A DNA stretch of 64,000 bases. It comes from Streptosporangium violaceochromogenes. GTDB lineage: Bacteria > Actinomycetota > Actinomycetes > Streptosporangiales > Streptosporangiaceae. This document shows, piece after piece, positions 42,261 to 49,784 of the stretch. Below the pieces are notes generated by a model that worked only from the letters and a program-made list of their open reading frames with translations, did not search any database and had not been told where the DNA came from. Position 1 is the stretch's first letter. Each line of letters opens with the position of its first letter. Location of the stretch: the NCBI RefSeq assembly GCF_014654615.1, contig NZ_BNBB01000017.1, forward strand, positions 1-64,000, in the 5' to 3' direction. The translations under genes were made by a program, and so were the position numbers.

Positions 42261-42827
42261 GTGCGGTGGCTGGCTCGGATCGACATGGCCGGGCCGGTGC
42301 CGGTGCACCGGCCTGAGCTGGGGCCGTGTTGGCTGTGGACCGGGGAGACCAACGAGCAGGGGTACGGGTACATCGTTGTCGGGGGGCGGAAGGTGAGCCT
42401 GGCCCGGTACGTGTATGAGCGGGCTCATGGGCCGCTACCGGAGGGGTATGAGCCTGATCACGCCTGCCACGACCCCCGGGTGTGCCCGCCGGGCCCGGAG
42501 TGCCCGCATCGGGCGTGCGGCAACCTGGGGCATCTGGAGGCGGTGACGCACCGGGAGAACGTGCTGAGGTCGGGGGCGCCGACGGCGATCAACGCGGCCA
42601 AGGTGGAGTGCCTGCACGGCCATCCGCTCACCGGCGACCCGGTGCGGGTGGAGGGGGTGTTCTACCCGGGCGGCACGATCTACGTTCCGCCGAAGCGGCC
42701 CACCCACCGTTACTGCCTGATCTGTAAGAACCGGGAGGCGGCCGAGGTCAAGCGGCTGCGGCGGGAGTGTGAGCGGCTGCTGATCGAGACCGCCGGCGGG
42801 GCCGGTGAGCAGCTCACGTTCGGTTAG
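42261..42827 (+). CDS. HNH endonuclease, 188 aa
   Basis: EPDHACHDP, then CPHRACGNLGHLEAVTHREN give the HNH beta-beta-alpha metal core (D-H, N, H/N). The N-terminus GPCWLWTGETNEQGYGYIVV GGRKVSLARYVYERAHGPLP EGYEPDHACH is the usual form for phage-borne free-standing HNH enzymes. A second zinc-like set (VECLHGHPLTG...YCLICKN) follows. It is on the plus strand, inserted between major tail protein and tail terminator genes, so it may be a homing intruder. GTG 42261 chosen; ATG 42285 possible. Confidence 0.88.
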   Translation: MRWLARIDMAGPVPVHRPELGPCWLWTGETNEQGYGYIVVGGRKVSLARYVYERAHGPLPEGYEPDHACHDPRVCPPGPECPHRACGNLGHLEAVTHRENVLRSGAPTAINAAKVECLHGHPLTGDPVRVEGVFYPGGTIYVPPKRPTHRYCLICKNREAAEVKRLRRECERLLIETAGGAGEQLTFG

Positions 42828-43273
42828 GGCTGCTGCGGTCCGTGGGCGGAGATCAGGATCTTGGCGATCCACCGCTGGCGGCCGTCGACGTCGGGCATGG
42901 GGCCGCCGCTGCCCGGCACGTACCGGACGCCGTTGATCACCGGGCCGGACACGTACGGCTGGGCGGGAAGCTGGGCGAGTGCGGCCAGCGCGGTCATGAC
43001 GATGTGCTTCAGGGCGCCGATGCCGGGGGCGTCGGCGTCCGTGCCGAGCGCCTCCAGTTGCACGCACGCGACGACCTTCCACAGCAGTTCCCCGCCGGGC
43101 TGGCCGATCGTGCCGCCCGGCACCTCGTGCACGCGCAGCCGGGGGTAGGGCGGCTCGGAGTAGGCGCCGACCCGGTCGGGGCCGCCGAGCGCGTCGGCGA
43201 GCGGCCCGTGGTTTTGCAGCCAGGTCAGGGCCGCGGGGACCGGGTCGGCGTCGGCCAGGGACAGGGTGTCCAC
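42824..43273 (-). CDS. Tail terminator-like protein, 149 aa
   Basis: PVPAALTWLQNHGPLADALG GPDRVGAYSEPPYPRLRVHE VPGG, then LLWKVVACVQLEALGTDADA PGIGALKHIVMTALAALAQL is the pattern of tail-terminator/completion proteins (minor tail protein U-like), which cap the tail tube. The stop overlaps the convergent HNH gene. Sits two genes upstream of the major tail protein. Confidence 0.75.
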   Translation of the reverse strand: MDTLSLADADPVPAALTWLQNHGPLADALGGPDRVGAYSEPPYPRLRVHEVPGGTIGQPGGELLWKVVACVQLEALGTDADAPGIGALKHIVMTALAALAQLPAQPYVSGPVINGVRYVPGSGGPMPDVDGRQRWIAKILISAHGPQQP

Positions 43274-43275
43274 GG

Positions 43276-43569
43276 TCAGGCGGGGTCGCCCACGGTGGTG
43301 GGCTTGACGCGGGCCGTCTTGCCCGGGGAGGTGTCGGGGGCGTCGGCGGGCGCGGCGGGGGGCTGAGCGGGTCGCAGCGCGTCGTTCACGCTCTGGGGGT
43401 TGCGCGGGTCGGCGCCGGCGATCAGGCCGGCGCCGACGAGCCGCAGCGCGTGGCCCCGCATGAGGGTGATGGTCTCCTCGACCTCGTGGTCGCGGAACTC
43501 CAGGCCGACGCTGCGGGCGCCTTCGGCGGGGAGCGGGTGGGCCAGGGTGCAGGTGACGAGGTCGTTCAC
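43276..43569 (-). CDS. Hypothetical head-tail gene, 97 aa
   Basis: GTG 43569 is preferred to ATG 43611 because CTGGAGGA lies 8 bases upstream. MNDLVTCTLAHPLPAEGARS VGLEFRDHEVEETITLMRGH ALRLVGAGLI, with a Pro/Ala-rich tail. The position between the 43652 gene and tail terminator suits a small connector protein. No specific family. Confidence 0.6.
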   Translation of the reverse strand: MNDLVTCTLAHPLPAEGARSVGLEFRDHEVEETITLMRGHALRLVGAGLIAGADPRNPQSVNDALRPAQPPAAPADAPDTSPGKTARVKPTTVGDPA

Positions 43570-43651
43570 GGCGTTGTCCTCCAGGATGGGTGGCAGTTCC
43601 TGGGGGAGCATGGCGCCTGGGGGGCGTTACCGTCTGGCCCGGGTTTCGGAA

Positions 43652-43981
43652 TCAGAACATGGTTTGTGGGACGACCAGGACCAGGACCCGCACCTGGGAG
43701 ACGGGCAGCTCGCGGGGGCTCTCCCCCGGCGGCAGGGTTCCGACGATCGCCAGGTGGTGCCACGCCTCTTCGGGCAGCACCTGGAGGCGTGGTTCGCCGC
43801 GTCCGCTGCCGGGCGGGCGGGGGTTGGACACGGCGATCCAGCCGAACGACCAGTCTCCGGACTCGGTGCGGCGGATGAGCCGCTGCCCGGTGACCGACAT
43901 GTGTTCGCTGATCTCGATGGCCTGCACGGTCGGGCCGGCCGCGGGGCGGATTTTGCCGGATGCGCGACGTAGCCTCCTCAT
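43652..43981 (-). CDS. Hypothetical protein, 109 aa, possibly leaderless
   Basis: ATG 43981 (MRRLRRASGKIRPAAGPTVQ) is 8 bases after CATGCT (43994-43989 on the minus strand), the same -10 box as in other GACG-type promoters; the -35 match is poor. The body is beta-rich (IEISEHMSVTGQRLIRRTES GDWSFGWIAVSNPRP). Starts at 43990 or 44011 would extend it. Function unknown. Confidence 0.55.
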   Translation of the reverse strand: MRRLRRASGKIRPAAGPTVQAIEISEHMSVTGQRLIRRTESGDWSFGWIAVSNPRPPGSGRGEPRLQVLPEEAWHHLAIVGTLPPGESPRELPVSQVRVLVLVVPQTMF

Positions 43982-44020
43982 GCCGTACAGCATGACCGGT
44001 GGGGCCGACAAAACGCCAGG

Positions 44021-44695
44021 TTAGAGCACTAGTTCGAGAACGAATTGGTCGCCGGGGGCCAGGGTGACGCGGGCTGCGACGGTGCGGCCGTCGCCGGTGA
44101 CGAGGGCCTCGGTGATCTCCGTCAAGGGTGTGTTCGGAGGGGTGGCGAACAGGTGCTCTTCGGCCATGGTCGGCATCCGGGACAGGATGCGTGTCGGGCG
44201 GCGCTCTATGGCCATGCCGGCTCTTTCCAGGAGCGCGATGTCGGGTTCGGGCAGCGGGGCGTGGTGGCGTAGCTCGGGGACCAGGTCGGCGACGCTCTGC
44301 GGGTAGTAGGTGTCGGTGAGGGCCTGGCCGTGCGTGCGTCGCCACCACACCGAGGTCACGCCGGGCAGGAGATCGGCCACGGCATCGGGAGGGGGGGCGA
44401 ACCGTACGTCCAGTTGCCCTCCGAACTGCTCCCGTCCGCCGGCGGCGGCGGACAGTGACAGGGGGCGTCGTTCGTAGCGGCGGACGAACACGCCGCCTCC
44501 CCGGCGGGCGTCGACCAGCCCCCATCGGCCGAGTTTGGCCAAGACCGCGCGCACGGTGAGTTTGGCCACCCCGTAGTGGGTGCGCAGTTCGGTCTCGGAC
44601 GGGAGCCGGGTGCCGGGCGGGTACTCGCCGGTTTCGATCTGGGTGGCCAGCTCTGCCGCGATGTCGTCAGAGGAGTACTGCCCGTACGGCGCCAT
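44021..44695 (-). CDS. GntR/HutC-family regulator of the conjugation module, 224 aa
   Basis: Winged helix at residues 5-75 (SSDDIAAELATQIETGEYPP GTRLPSETELRTHYGVAKLT VRAVLAKLGRWGLVDARRGG GVFV) and a UTRA effector domain after it (VWWRRTHGQALTDTYYPQ...). It is divergent from traB-type genes, as KorSA is in pSAM2, where it represses transfer functions. ATG 44695 chosen because the predicted promoter (TTGACA at 44797-44792) excludes the longer frame. The palindrome at 44814-44849 is its likely operator. Confidence 0.85.
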   Translation of the reverse strand: MAPYGQYSSDDIAAELATQIETGEYPPGTRLPSETELRTHYGVAKLTVRAVLAKLGRWGLVDARRGGGVFVRRYERRPLSLSAAAGGREQFGGQLDVRFAPPPDAVADLLPGVTSVWWRRTHGQALTDTYYPQSVADLVPELRHHAPLPEPDIALLERAGMAIERRPTRILSRMPTMAEEHLFATPPNTPLTEITEALVTGDGRTVAARVTLAPGDQFVLELVL

Positions 44696-44768
44696 ACCGC
44701 CCACCATTCCCCACCCATTGCTGTTGTCACACCGTGCGGCACCCAGCGTGCCAGCACGTCCCGCCTTG

Positions 44769-44797
44769 GGGGTATCGCTCACGGCAGCCACTGTCAA
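44769..44797 (-). promoter_or_regulatory. Promoter of the GntR gene
   Basis: On the minus strand TTGACA (44797-44792), 17 bases, TACCCC (44774-44769). Confidence 0.65.
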
Positions 44798-44813
44798 CTA
44801 CTCCTCTTGCATC

Positions 44814-44849
44814 ATCTTCCATAGGGAGGTTAACTTCTCTATGGAAGAT
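44814..44849. promoter_or_regulatory. 36-base palindromic operator with embedded plus-strand promoter
   Basis: ATCTTCCATAG (44814-44824) and its exact complement (44839-44849) are centred on GTTAAC; 16 of 18 base pairs match. A plus-strand promoter TTGCAT (44807-44812), 17 bases, TTAACT (44830-44835) overlaps it. This suits repression of the transfer genes and autoregulation by the adjacent GntR protein. Confidence 0.75.
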
Positions 44850-44869
44850 AGCCAAGGAGGGGTAAGGGA

Positions 44870-45073
44870 ATGATCTGGAAGCGCCACCCCCCGCAGGGTG
44901 GGAAAAGCGCGGAAACCCCCCAGTACGCATGCCTCGACCGGCGGCCGGCTGAGATCGTCGCCGTCGGCGAGGTATGGACCCAGCTCCGACTCCCCGACGG
45001 CACCACCCCTTACCGGCTCACCGCCCGGACGCTGCTGTGCGTCTGCCAGGAAAAAGGGTGCGTGGCGCCGTGA
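44870..45073 (+). CDS. Small protein of the transfer module, 67 aa
   Basis: ATG 44870 follows AAGGAGGGG. MIWKRHPPQGGKSAETPQYA CLDRRPAEIVAVGEVWTQLR LPDGTTPYRLTARTLLCVCQ: a small beta domain with C-terminal CVCQEKGC. First gene after the operator; role unknown. Confidence 0.65.
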   Translation: MIWKRHPPQGGKSAETPQYACLDRRPAEIVAVGEVWTQLRLPDGTTPYRLTARTLLCVCQEKGCVAP

Positions 45074-45453
45074 CCGCCGGCGTTTTCCTGCCGCTGCTGG
45101 CCGCGGGGACGGTCCTCACCGTGTGGGTGCCCGCCCGCCGCGACCCCCACCGCCGCCACCTCACCCCCGCGGGCCTGCGGGACAAGGCCCGCACGTGGGC
45201 CGCGACCCGCCGGTCCGGCTGGTGGTGCGCCGCCGCCGTCGCCTGGGTCGTGGCCGGGCTCCTGGCCCGGCTGGGGTTCGGCCTGCTGCTGACGGCGGTC
45301 CTCACCATCGGTGTGGCGGCGAAGACCGTCGGCGTGGCAGGGCATGCCCTGTCCCTGGGGGCGGCCTTCCTGCTGTGGCACACCGCGCGCCTGTCCACCT
45401 CACCCCGGGGCGAAGGCCCTCGACCCCCTCGACTCCCCCGTTTCTGCGCGTAA
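45070..45453 (+). CDS. Membrane protein of the transfer module, 127 aa
   Basis: GTG 45070 overlaps the previous stop. Hydrophobic helices: residues 3-18, 52-72 (WCAAAVAWVVAGLLARLGFG) and 74-110 (LLTAVLTIGVAAKTVGVAGH ALSLGAAFLLWH). Such small membrane proteins (Spd-like) accompany traB in actinomycete plasmids and help spread the plasmid within mycelium; the assignment rests on context. Confidence 0.6.
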   Translation: MTAGVFLPLLAAGTVLTVWVPARRDPHRRHLTPAGLRDKARTWAATRRSGWWCAAAVAWVVAGLLARLGFGLLLTAVLTIGVAAKTVGVAGHALSLGAAFLLWHTARLSTSPRGEGPRPPRLPRFCA

Positions 45454-45464
45454 GGAGACCCGCC

Positions 45465-45611
45465 ATGTGGTTCATGTTCATGATCCTCACCGCCGGGCTC
45501 GCCGTGACGTTCGTCGCGGCGACCTGGCTCCGAATGATCATCACCGCCCCCCGTGAGGAGGGCCGCATCCACGACCGGTTCACCCGCACCACGTCCGAGA
45601 CCGACCGCTGA
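45465..45611 (+). CDS. 48-residue membrane protein
   Basis: ATG 45465 after AAGGAGAC. One helix (MWFMFMILTAGLAVTFVAAT W) and a charged cytoplasmic tail (PREEGRIHDRFTRTTSETDR). Typical small member of transfer operons. Confidence 0.6.
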   Translation: MWFMFMILTAGLAVTFVAATWLRMIITAPREEGRIHDRFTRTTSETDR

Positions 45612-45623
45612 AAGGACCGCTCC

Positions 45624-45929
45624 ATGGGGATTCTCTTCGGCCGCGAGAACGGCCACACCGCCAGCACCAGCTCCACCGCCGCCGCCGACCTGGCCAGAAA
45701 GATCCGCAAGCGGGGAGGCAACACCTCCACCGGCGCCGCCACCCTGCTGGGCGCGATGGAGCAAGGACAAGACCCCCACGACCTCTGCCCGGAGATGGCC
45801 GAACAGGCGGCCCGCTCCCTGCGGCAAGTGGCCGCCAAGCTACGCGGCGCCGACCGCCGCCTGGCGGAGAACATCGCCGCCTCGGCCGAACGCGCCTCCC
45901 AGACCAGCCGCACCTGGACCGTCGGCTAA
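45624..45929 (+). CDS. Hypothetical helical protein, 101 aa
   Basis: ATG 45624 has GAAAGGA before it. Helical and charged (STAAADLARKIRKRGG, MAEQAARSLRQVAAKLRGAD RRLAENIAASAERASQ). Possibly a coiled-coil partner of the TraB motor that follows 40 bases later. Unknown family. Confidence 0.6.
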   Translation: MGILFGRENGHTASTSSTAAADLARKIRKRGGNTSTGAATLLGAMEQGQDPHDLCPEMAEQAARSLRQVAAKLRGADRRLAENIAASAERASQTSRTWTVG

Positions 45930-45969
45930 CCCACCCCCACCTGCACCATCGAAAGCGAAGGACCCCGGG

Positions 45970-48063
45970 ATGCTCACCGCCGTGATCACCACCCTCCTCC
46001 TGATCATGGTCATCCGCCTGGCCTGGCCGGAAAGCCGCCGCGACGACCAGACGGCGCGCTTCCCCTCCCTCTCCCCCGGGGAAGTCGTCCCGGCAGAGGT
46101 CACCAGGCCCCTGGGCCAGGTGACCCGGTGGGCCAAGACCCGCACCGCGTTCCGCCGCGCCCGCACCACCTGGCGGGCGCTGCGCGCCGCCGCCCGGTTC
46201 GCCAACCGCCACCGGGTGGCTCTGACCCCTGTGTTCGCCGCGCTGGCCGCGCTCGCCGCGGGGGCGGCCGTGTACGGCTGCGGCGTCCCGGTGTGGGCGG
46301 CGGCGGCCGTCGCCGCCGCCGTGGTCTGGGCGGCGGTCCGGCGAACCAGCCGGGCGGGTGAGCTGGCGGTGTGGCTGGTGGCGTACCCGGCGGCGGCCTA
46401 CGCGGTGTGGGTCACCGCGTGTGCGCTGTGGCCCCCGCATCTGCCGGCGCTGGGCGCCGGTGCCGCCGTCCACGCCGTCATGTGGTGGGCCCACCCCGCG
46501 GTGCGCCGCATCGTCGCCTGGCAGGCGTGGTTGCAGTACCAAATCGCGTGGTGGCCGAGGGCGATGCGCCACATCGGCAAGCCCGGCGTGAAGGTCAAGG
46601 GGGTCACGAAGATCGATGCGGCCGGGCGGGAAACCGTGTGGCGGCTGCAATGCCCTCCGGGGGTGCTGGTGGAGGACCTTCACCAGGGGCGTGGGGTGAT
46701 CGAGAGCGCGATGCGGTGGCCCGGCGGCGTTATCAGGAAGGTGGCGCAGGCCAGCCCCCGGGACCGGTCGCTGGCCGACCTCTACCGCAGGGACGTGGAG
46801 ACCTCCCGGGTGCTGCCGGTCACCGACCTGCCCGCCGAAGGTCTCCCCCGCTCGATCTACGACGCCTTCCTCGTCGGGGGCGCCGAGGCCGGCGACACCG
46901 TGACCGTGCGGCTGGCCACCCGCGACGGCGGCGGCCGGCACGTCCTGCTGGCCGGCACGACGCAGGAGGGCAAGTCGACGCAGCTCGGCGACTACGCGAT
47001 CCAGCTCGCCCATTGCGAGGACGTCGTCCTGGTCGGACTGGACCGCAAGGGCTGCATCGAGATCCGTAACGCCGCTCACCGGCTCGCGCGCATCGCGCAG
47101 GACGCCGAGCAGGGCACGCTGCTGCTGGAGTCCGTCGCCGCCATGATCGACCAGTCGGGGCCGCTCGTCGCGGCGGGACAGCGCGTCATGCGCGCCACCC
47201 GGGACAACCCGGCCCTGGTCGTGCTGGTCGACGAGCTGGCCCGCTGGACGTCGGCGGACGAACGTAACCAGCGTGCCCGCCGGGCGATCGAGACGATCGT
47301 CACCAGCGGCCGGGCCGCGATGGTCATCCTCATCGCGGCGACCAACAGCCCCTCCAGCGCCTCGATCGGCAAGACCGAGATCCGCACCGCGTTCGACGTC
47401 ATCCACCTGTATCAGGGGTCGCCCGCCGTGTGGCGCAACATGATCGGCTCCCAGGTGCGCCACGTCGACTTCGCCGAGCTCACCGGCCGGGGCCGCCACT
47501 ACCTGCTCGACGGCCGCGCCGCCCACCCTCGGCTGCTGCGCGGCTTCAACAACACCGCGTCCCGGGTGCTTCAGGTCGCCGTCGAGACGGGCCCGAACGC
47601 GCCGGTCCTGCACGAGCTGCGGGAAAAAGCGGGCGGGCGGGCGTGGGCGACGGCGCCAGGCCGTGTCCCCGACGAACTTCTCCCCTACCTGTCGGAGACG
47701 CAGCGGACCGAGGTGTTCCGGGTGCGCGCCGAGACCCCCGCCGCCGAACCCGGCCCCGCGCAGGGGCAGGCGGACGGCGGGGTCGACCCGTCGATCATCG
47801 CCGCGGCGTCGACCACCGCGAAGGCCGCGGCGATGGCCCAGGCCGTCGCCCGCGCCTGCCTGATGATCGTCGCCGCCGGAGCCGGCGGGTTCAGCCCGAA
47901 CGACCTGGTCGGTGAGTCCGGGATGGCCAGGGCGACGGTCAACCGGTGGCTGAAGGCGCTGACCGGGGAAGGGCTGGTCCGGCAGCAGGGCTACGGCCGT
48001 TACCAGGCCCACCCTGAGGCCACCGCGGACGACCTGGCCACCGCCATCCTGGGGGGCCGGTGA
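45970..48063 (+). CDS. traB: TraB-type FtsK/SpoIIIE conjugative DNA translocase, 697 aa
   Basis: N-terminal membrane region (residues 1-18, 75-105, 115-165). The motor has Walker A GTTQEGKST (329-337), Walker B VVLVDELAR (D421/E422), then IETIVTSGRAAMVILIAATNSP, close to the TRSGRA-like motif of TraSA/TraB. The C-terminal winged helix (GGFSPNDLVGESGMARATVN RWLKALTGEGLVRQQ) would bind the clt repeats. In Streptomyces such proteins form a hexameric pore and move double-stranded DNA into recipients. ATG 45970 follows CGAAAGCGAAGGACC. Confidence 0.88.
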   Translation: MLTAVITTLLLIMVIRLAWPESRRDDQTARFPSLSPGEVVPAEVTRPLGQVTRWAKTRTAFRRARTTWRALRAAARFANRHRVALTPVFAALAALAAGAAVYGCGVPVWAAAAVAAAVVWAAVRRTSRAGELAVWLVAYPAAAYAVWVTACALWPPHLPALGAGAAVHAVMWWAHPAVRRIVAWQAWLQYQIAWWPRAMRHIGKPGVKVKGVTKIDAAGRETVWRLQCPPGVLVEDLHQGRGVIESAMRWPGGVIRKVAQASPRDRSLADLYRRDVETSRVLPVTDLPAEGLPRSIYDAFLVGGAEAGDTVTVRLATRDGGGRHVLLAGTTQEGKSTQLGDYAIQLAHCEDVVLVGLDRKGCIEIRNAAHRLARIAQDAEQGTLLLESVAAMIDQSGPLVAAGQRVMRATRDNPALVVLVDELARWTSADERNQRARRAIETIVTSGRAAMVILIAATNSPSSASIGKTEIRTAFDVIHLYQGSPAVWRNMIGSQVRHVDFAELTGRGRHYLLDGRAAHPRLLRGFNNTASRVLQVAVETGPNAPVLHELREKAGGRAWATAPGRVPDELLPYLSETQRTEVFRVRAETPAAEPGPAQGQADGGVDPSIIAAASTTAKAAAMAQAVARACLMIVAAGAGGFSPNDLVGESGMARATVNRWLKALTGEGLVRQQGYGRYQAHPEATADDLATAILGGR

Positions 48064-48206
48064 CCGCCCCACTCCCCCTCCCCTCGCCCCGGCGTTCGGC
48101 GCCCCCCACCCCCCTCACTCCCCGTCACGATTACCCTCAGCCGTCCCTCCGGCCGGTCCTCGGTGTCTCTCTAGGCGCGCGCACCCACGTGATGCCACGT
48201 CAGACC

Positions 48207-48264
48207 GTCTCTGAAACGGTTTCGGAGACACTCCGGAGACAGTGGGGGAGACGCTCTGAGAGAC
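48207..48264 (+). promoter_or_regulatory. Palindrome plus GGAGAC iterons upstream of the 48301 gene
   Basis: GTCTCTGAAAC (48207-48217), one base, GTTTCGGAGAC (48219-48229) is an inverted repeat with one mismatch. GGAGAC or GAGAC then recurs at 48224, 48235, 48247 and 48260, about one helical turn apart. Candidate operator or origin-type iterons in a 237-base gap that otherwise holds no gene. Confidence 0.55.
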
Positions 48265-48300
48265 GGACAGCATCTACGGAACGTAACGAAGGTGGTCGAC

Positions 48301-49728
48301 GTGATTGACGTAAACGGCCTGGCCGGTCTGCTGGCCAGTGACAGCCGCCTGCTGTGGCCGGCGGCCGTCGCCGCCGGGATCATGGGCTGTTTCGCGTTGC
48401 TCCTGTTCAGGAGCGCTTTCGCTCGGCTGCTCAGGAAGATGCCCAAACATCTGGATGAGCGGATGACGTTGATCGCCGCTCTCATGGCCACCGGGTTCGC
48501 CGGGCAGGGCATGTGGCAGGTGTTCGGCGAGGTCCTTCACCTGGAGGGGCCGCTGCGGCTGCTGTTCGCCTTCCTGGAGGTCGCGGTCCTGGCGTCGGCG
48601 TTCCGTGCCCGCCGCAACGTCGACGAGCGCGACGACGGCGACGCCGGCACCGACGGCAAGGCGATGTGGGTGCTCACCTCCATCTCCGCGGTGCTGAGCG
48701 CTCTGGACTCCAAGAGCCTCATCGAGGTGCTCGCCCGGCTGGCCGCTCCGCTCATCGCGGCGTGGCTGTGGGAGCGCATCATGCACGGAGAGCGGGAGCG
48801 CAAGCAGGAGCGCTCCGCGCGCAGGCGCATCAACTCCCGGATCACGCTGGAGCGAGCGCTCATCTGGCTCGGTGTCGCCGAGCCGAGCGAGCGCTCCGCG
48901 AGCGAGGTTGACGCTCACCGCCGCCTGAACCGGGTGGCGCTCGCCGCCATGCGGGCGCGCTCTCTGCCGGAGAGCGCTCGCCCTGCCAGGCGCGTCCGGG
49001 CGCGCCGGGCGTTCGACAGAGCGCTCAGGGAAGCGGTTGGGCGGGCCGCGCTCGGCACCAGCCCCGAGCGGCAGCGGGCGCTGTGGGAGATGCTGCGCGC
49101 CATGGGGAGCGGCGAGCACCTGCTGACGGCGGACCTGCCCCCGTTGTGGCGTGAGGCGGAGACCAGCCACGACGTCCCGGCGGTGCGGGAGGAAGCGATC
49201 GCGCCCGCGCTCCCGGGAGCGCTCCCGGCCGATCAGCAGGCTCCGAGCGTTCCCCGCCCGCGAGCGCTCCCCACTTCCCGGGGGTCCGCGCCCGCCCCGA
49301 AGCCGCGGCCGGAAAGCCCGAAGGACAGAGCGCTCGCCTACTTCCGGGAGCAGCTCGCGCGCGGCGTTCCCATTGTGCCGAAGGACCTGGAGGAGCATGT
49401 GGAGTCTGGGGAGTCCACCGCTCGCCGGTGGCATTCCGAATTCCGGCAGATGCCGGAGTTCGCCGAGCGGTGGGCTCAGCTCAAGGCGGAGAGCGCCCGG
49501 CAGAGCGGGGACAGAGCGCCCGCCGGGAGCGGCGAGCGGGAGGGGGAGAGCGCTCACCGAAGCGAGCGGGAAGCGGCGGGCGAGCGCTCACAGAGCGGTG
49601 AGCGGAGCGCCTCCGAGAGCGCCGGTCACGAGCCGGGGCCCGGTGAGGTGGCGAGCGGCAACGGGCACGCCCCCGCCGGCGAGATGAGCCGCCCGCTGAT
49701 CGCCGCGGCGGCCGGGAACGGCAACTGA
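48301..49728 (+). CDS. Membrane protein with DNA-binding-like tail, Spd-like, 475 aa
   Basis: GTG 48301 follows GAAGGTGG; GTG 48292 is in frame. Four hydrophobic helices in residues 10-155 (LLWPAAVAAGIMGCFALLLF, TLIAALMATGFAGQGMWQVF, LRLLFAFLEVAVLASAFRAR, LARLAAPLIAAWLWERIM) recall the DUF2637/SpdB membrane proteins of actinomycete transfer regions. A charged region and a possible HTH (LARGVPIVPKDLEEHVESGESTARR) follow. The DNA carries ten GAGCGCTC octamers (48808-49589) in all three frames, so part of this gene is likely also a cis-acting site. Confidence 0.7.
   Translation: MIDVNGLAGLLASDSRLLWPAAVAAGIMGCFALLLFRSAFARLLRKMPKHLDERMTLIAALMATGFAGQGMWQVFGEVLHLEGPLRLLFAFLEVAVLASAFRARRNVDERDDGDAGTDGKAMWVLTSISAVLSALDSKSLIEVLARLAAPLIAAWLWERIMHGERERKQERSARRRINSRITLERALIWLGVAEPSERSASEVDAHRRLNRVALAAMRARSLPESARPARRVRARRAFDRALREAVGRAALGTSPERQRALWEMLRAMGSGEHLLTADLPPLWREAETSHDVPAVREEAIAPALPGALPADQQAPSVPRPRALPTSRGSAPAPKPRPESPKDRALAYFREQLARGVPIVPKDLEEHVESGESTARRWHSEFRQMPEFAERWAQLKAESARQSGDRAPAGSGEREGESAHRSEREAAGERSQSGERSASESAGHEPGPGEVASGNGHAPAGEMSRPLIAAAAGNGN
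48808..49589. repeat. Ten copies of GAGCGCTC inside one gene
   Basis: Starts at 48808, 48854, 48889, 48972, 49019, 49217, 49262, 49328, 49548 and 49582. They fall in frames 1, 2, 1, 0, 2, 2, 2, 2, 0 and 1 relative to window numbering, so the protein sequence does not explain them. The octamer is palindromic. Confidence 0.85.
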
Positions 49729-49733
49729 CGTAC

Positions 49734-49781
49734 GGTACGGCGAAGGGCGCGGACCGCACGGTCCGCGCCCTTCGCCGTACC
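49734..49781. terminator. 22-bp stem between convergent genes
   Basis: Perfect 22-base arms and GCAC loop. It separates the 48301 gene (plus) from parB (minus) and serves both. Confidence 0.85.
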
Positions 49782-49784
49782 TGG

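Noticed and set aside
48303..48330. TTGACGTAAACGG at the start of the 48301 gene as a promoter
   Set aside because: It lies within the coding start and lacks a -10 box.
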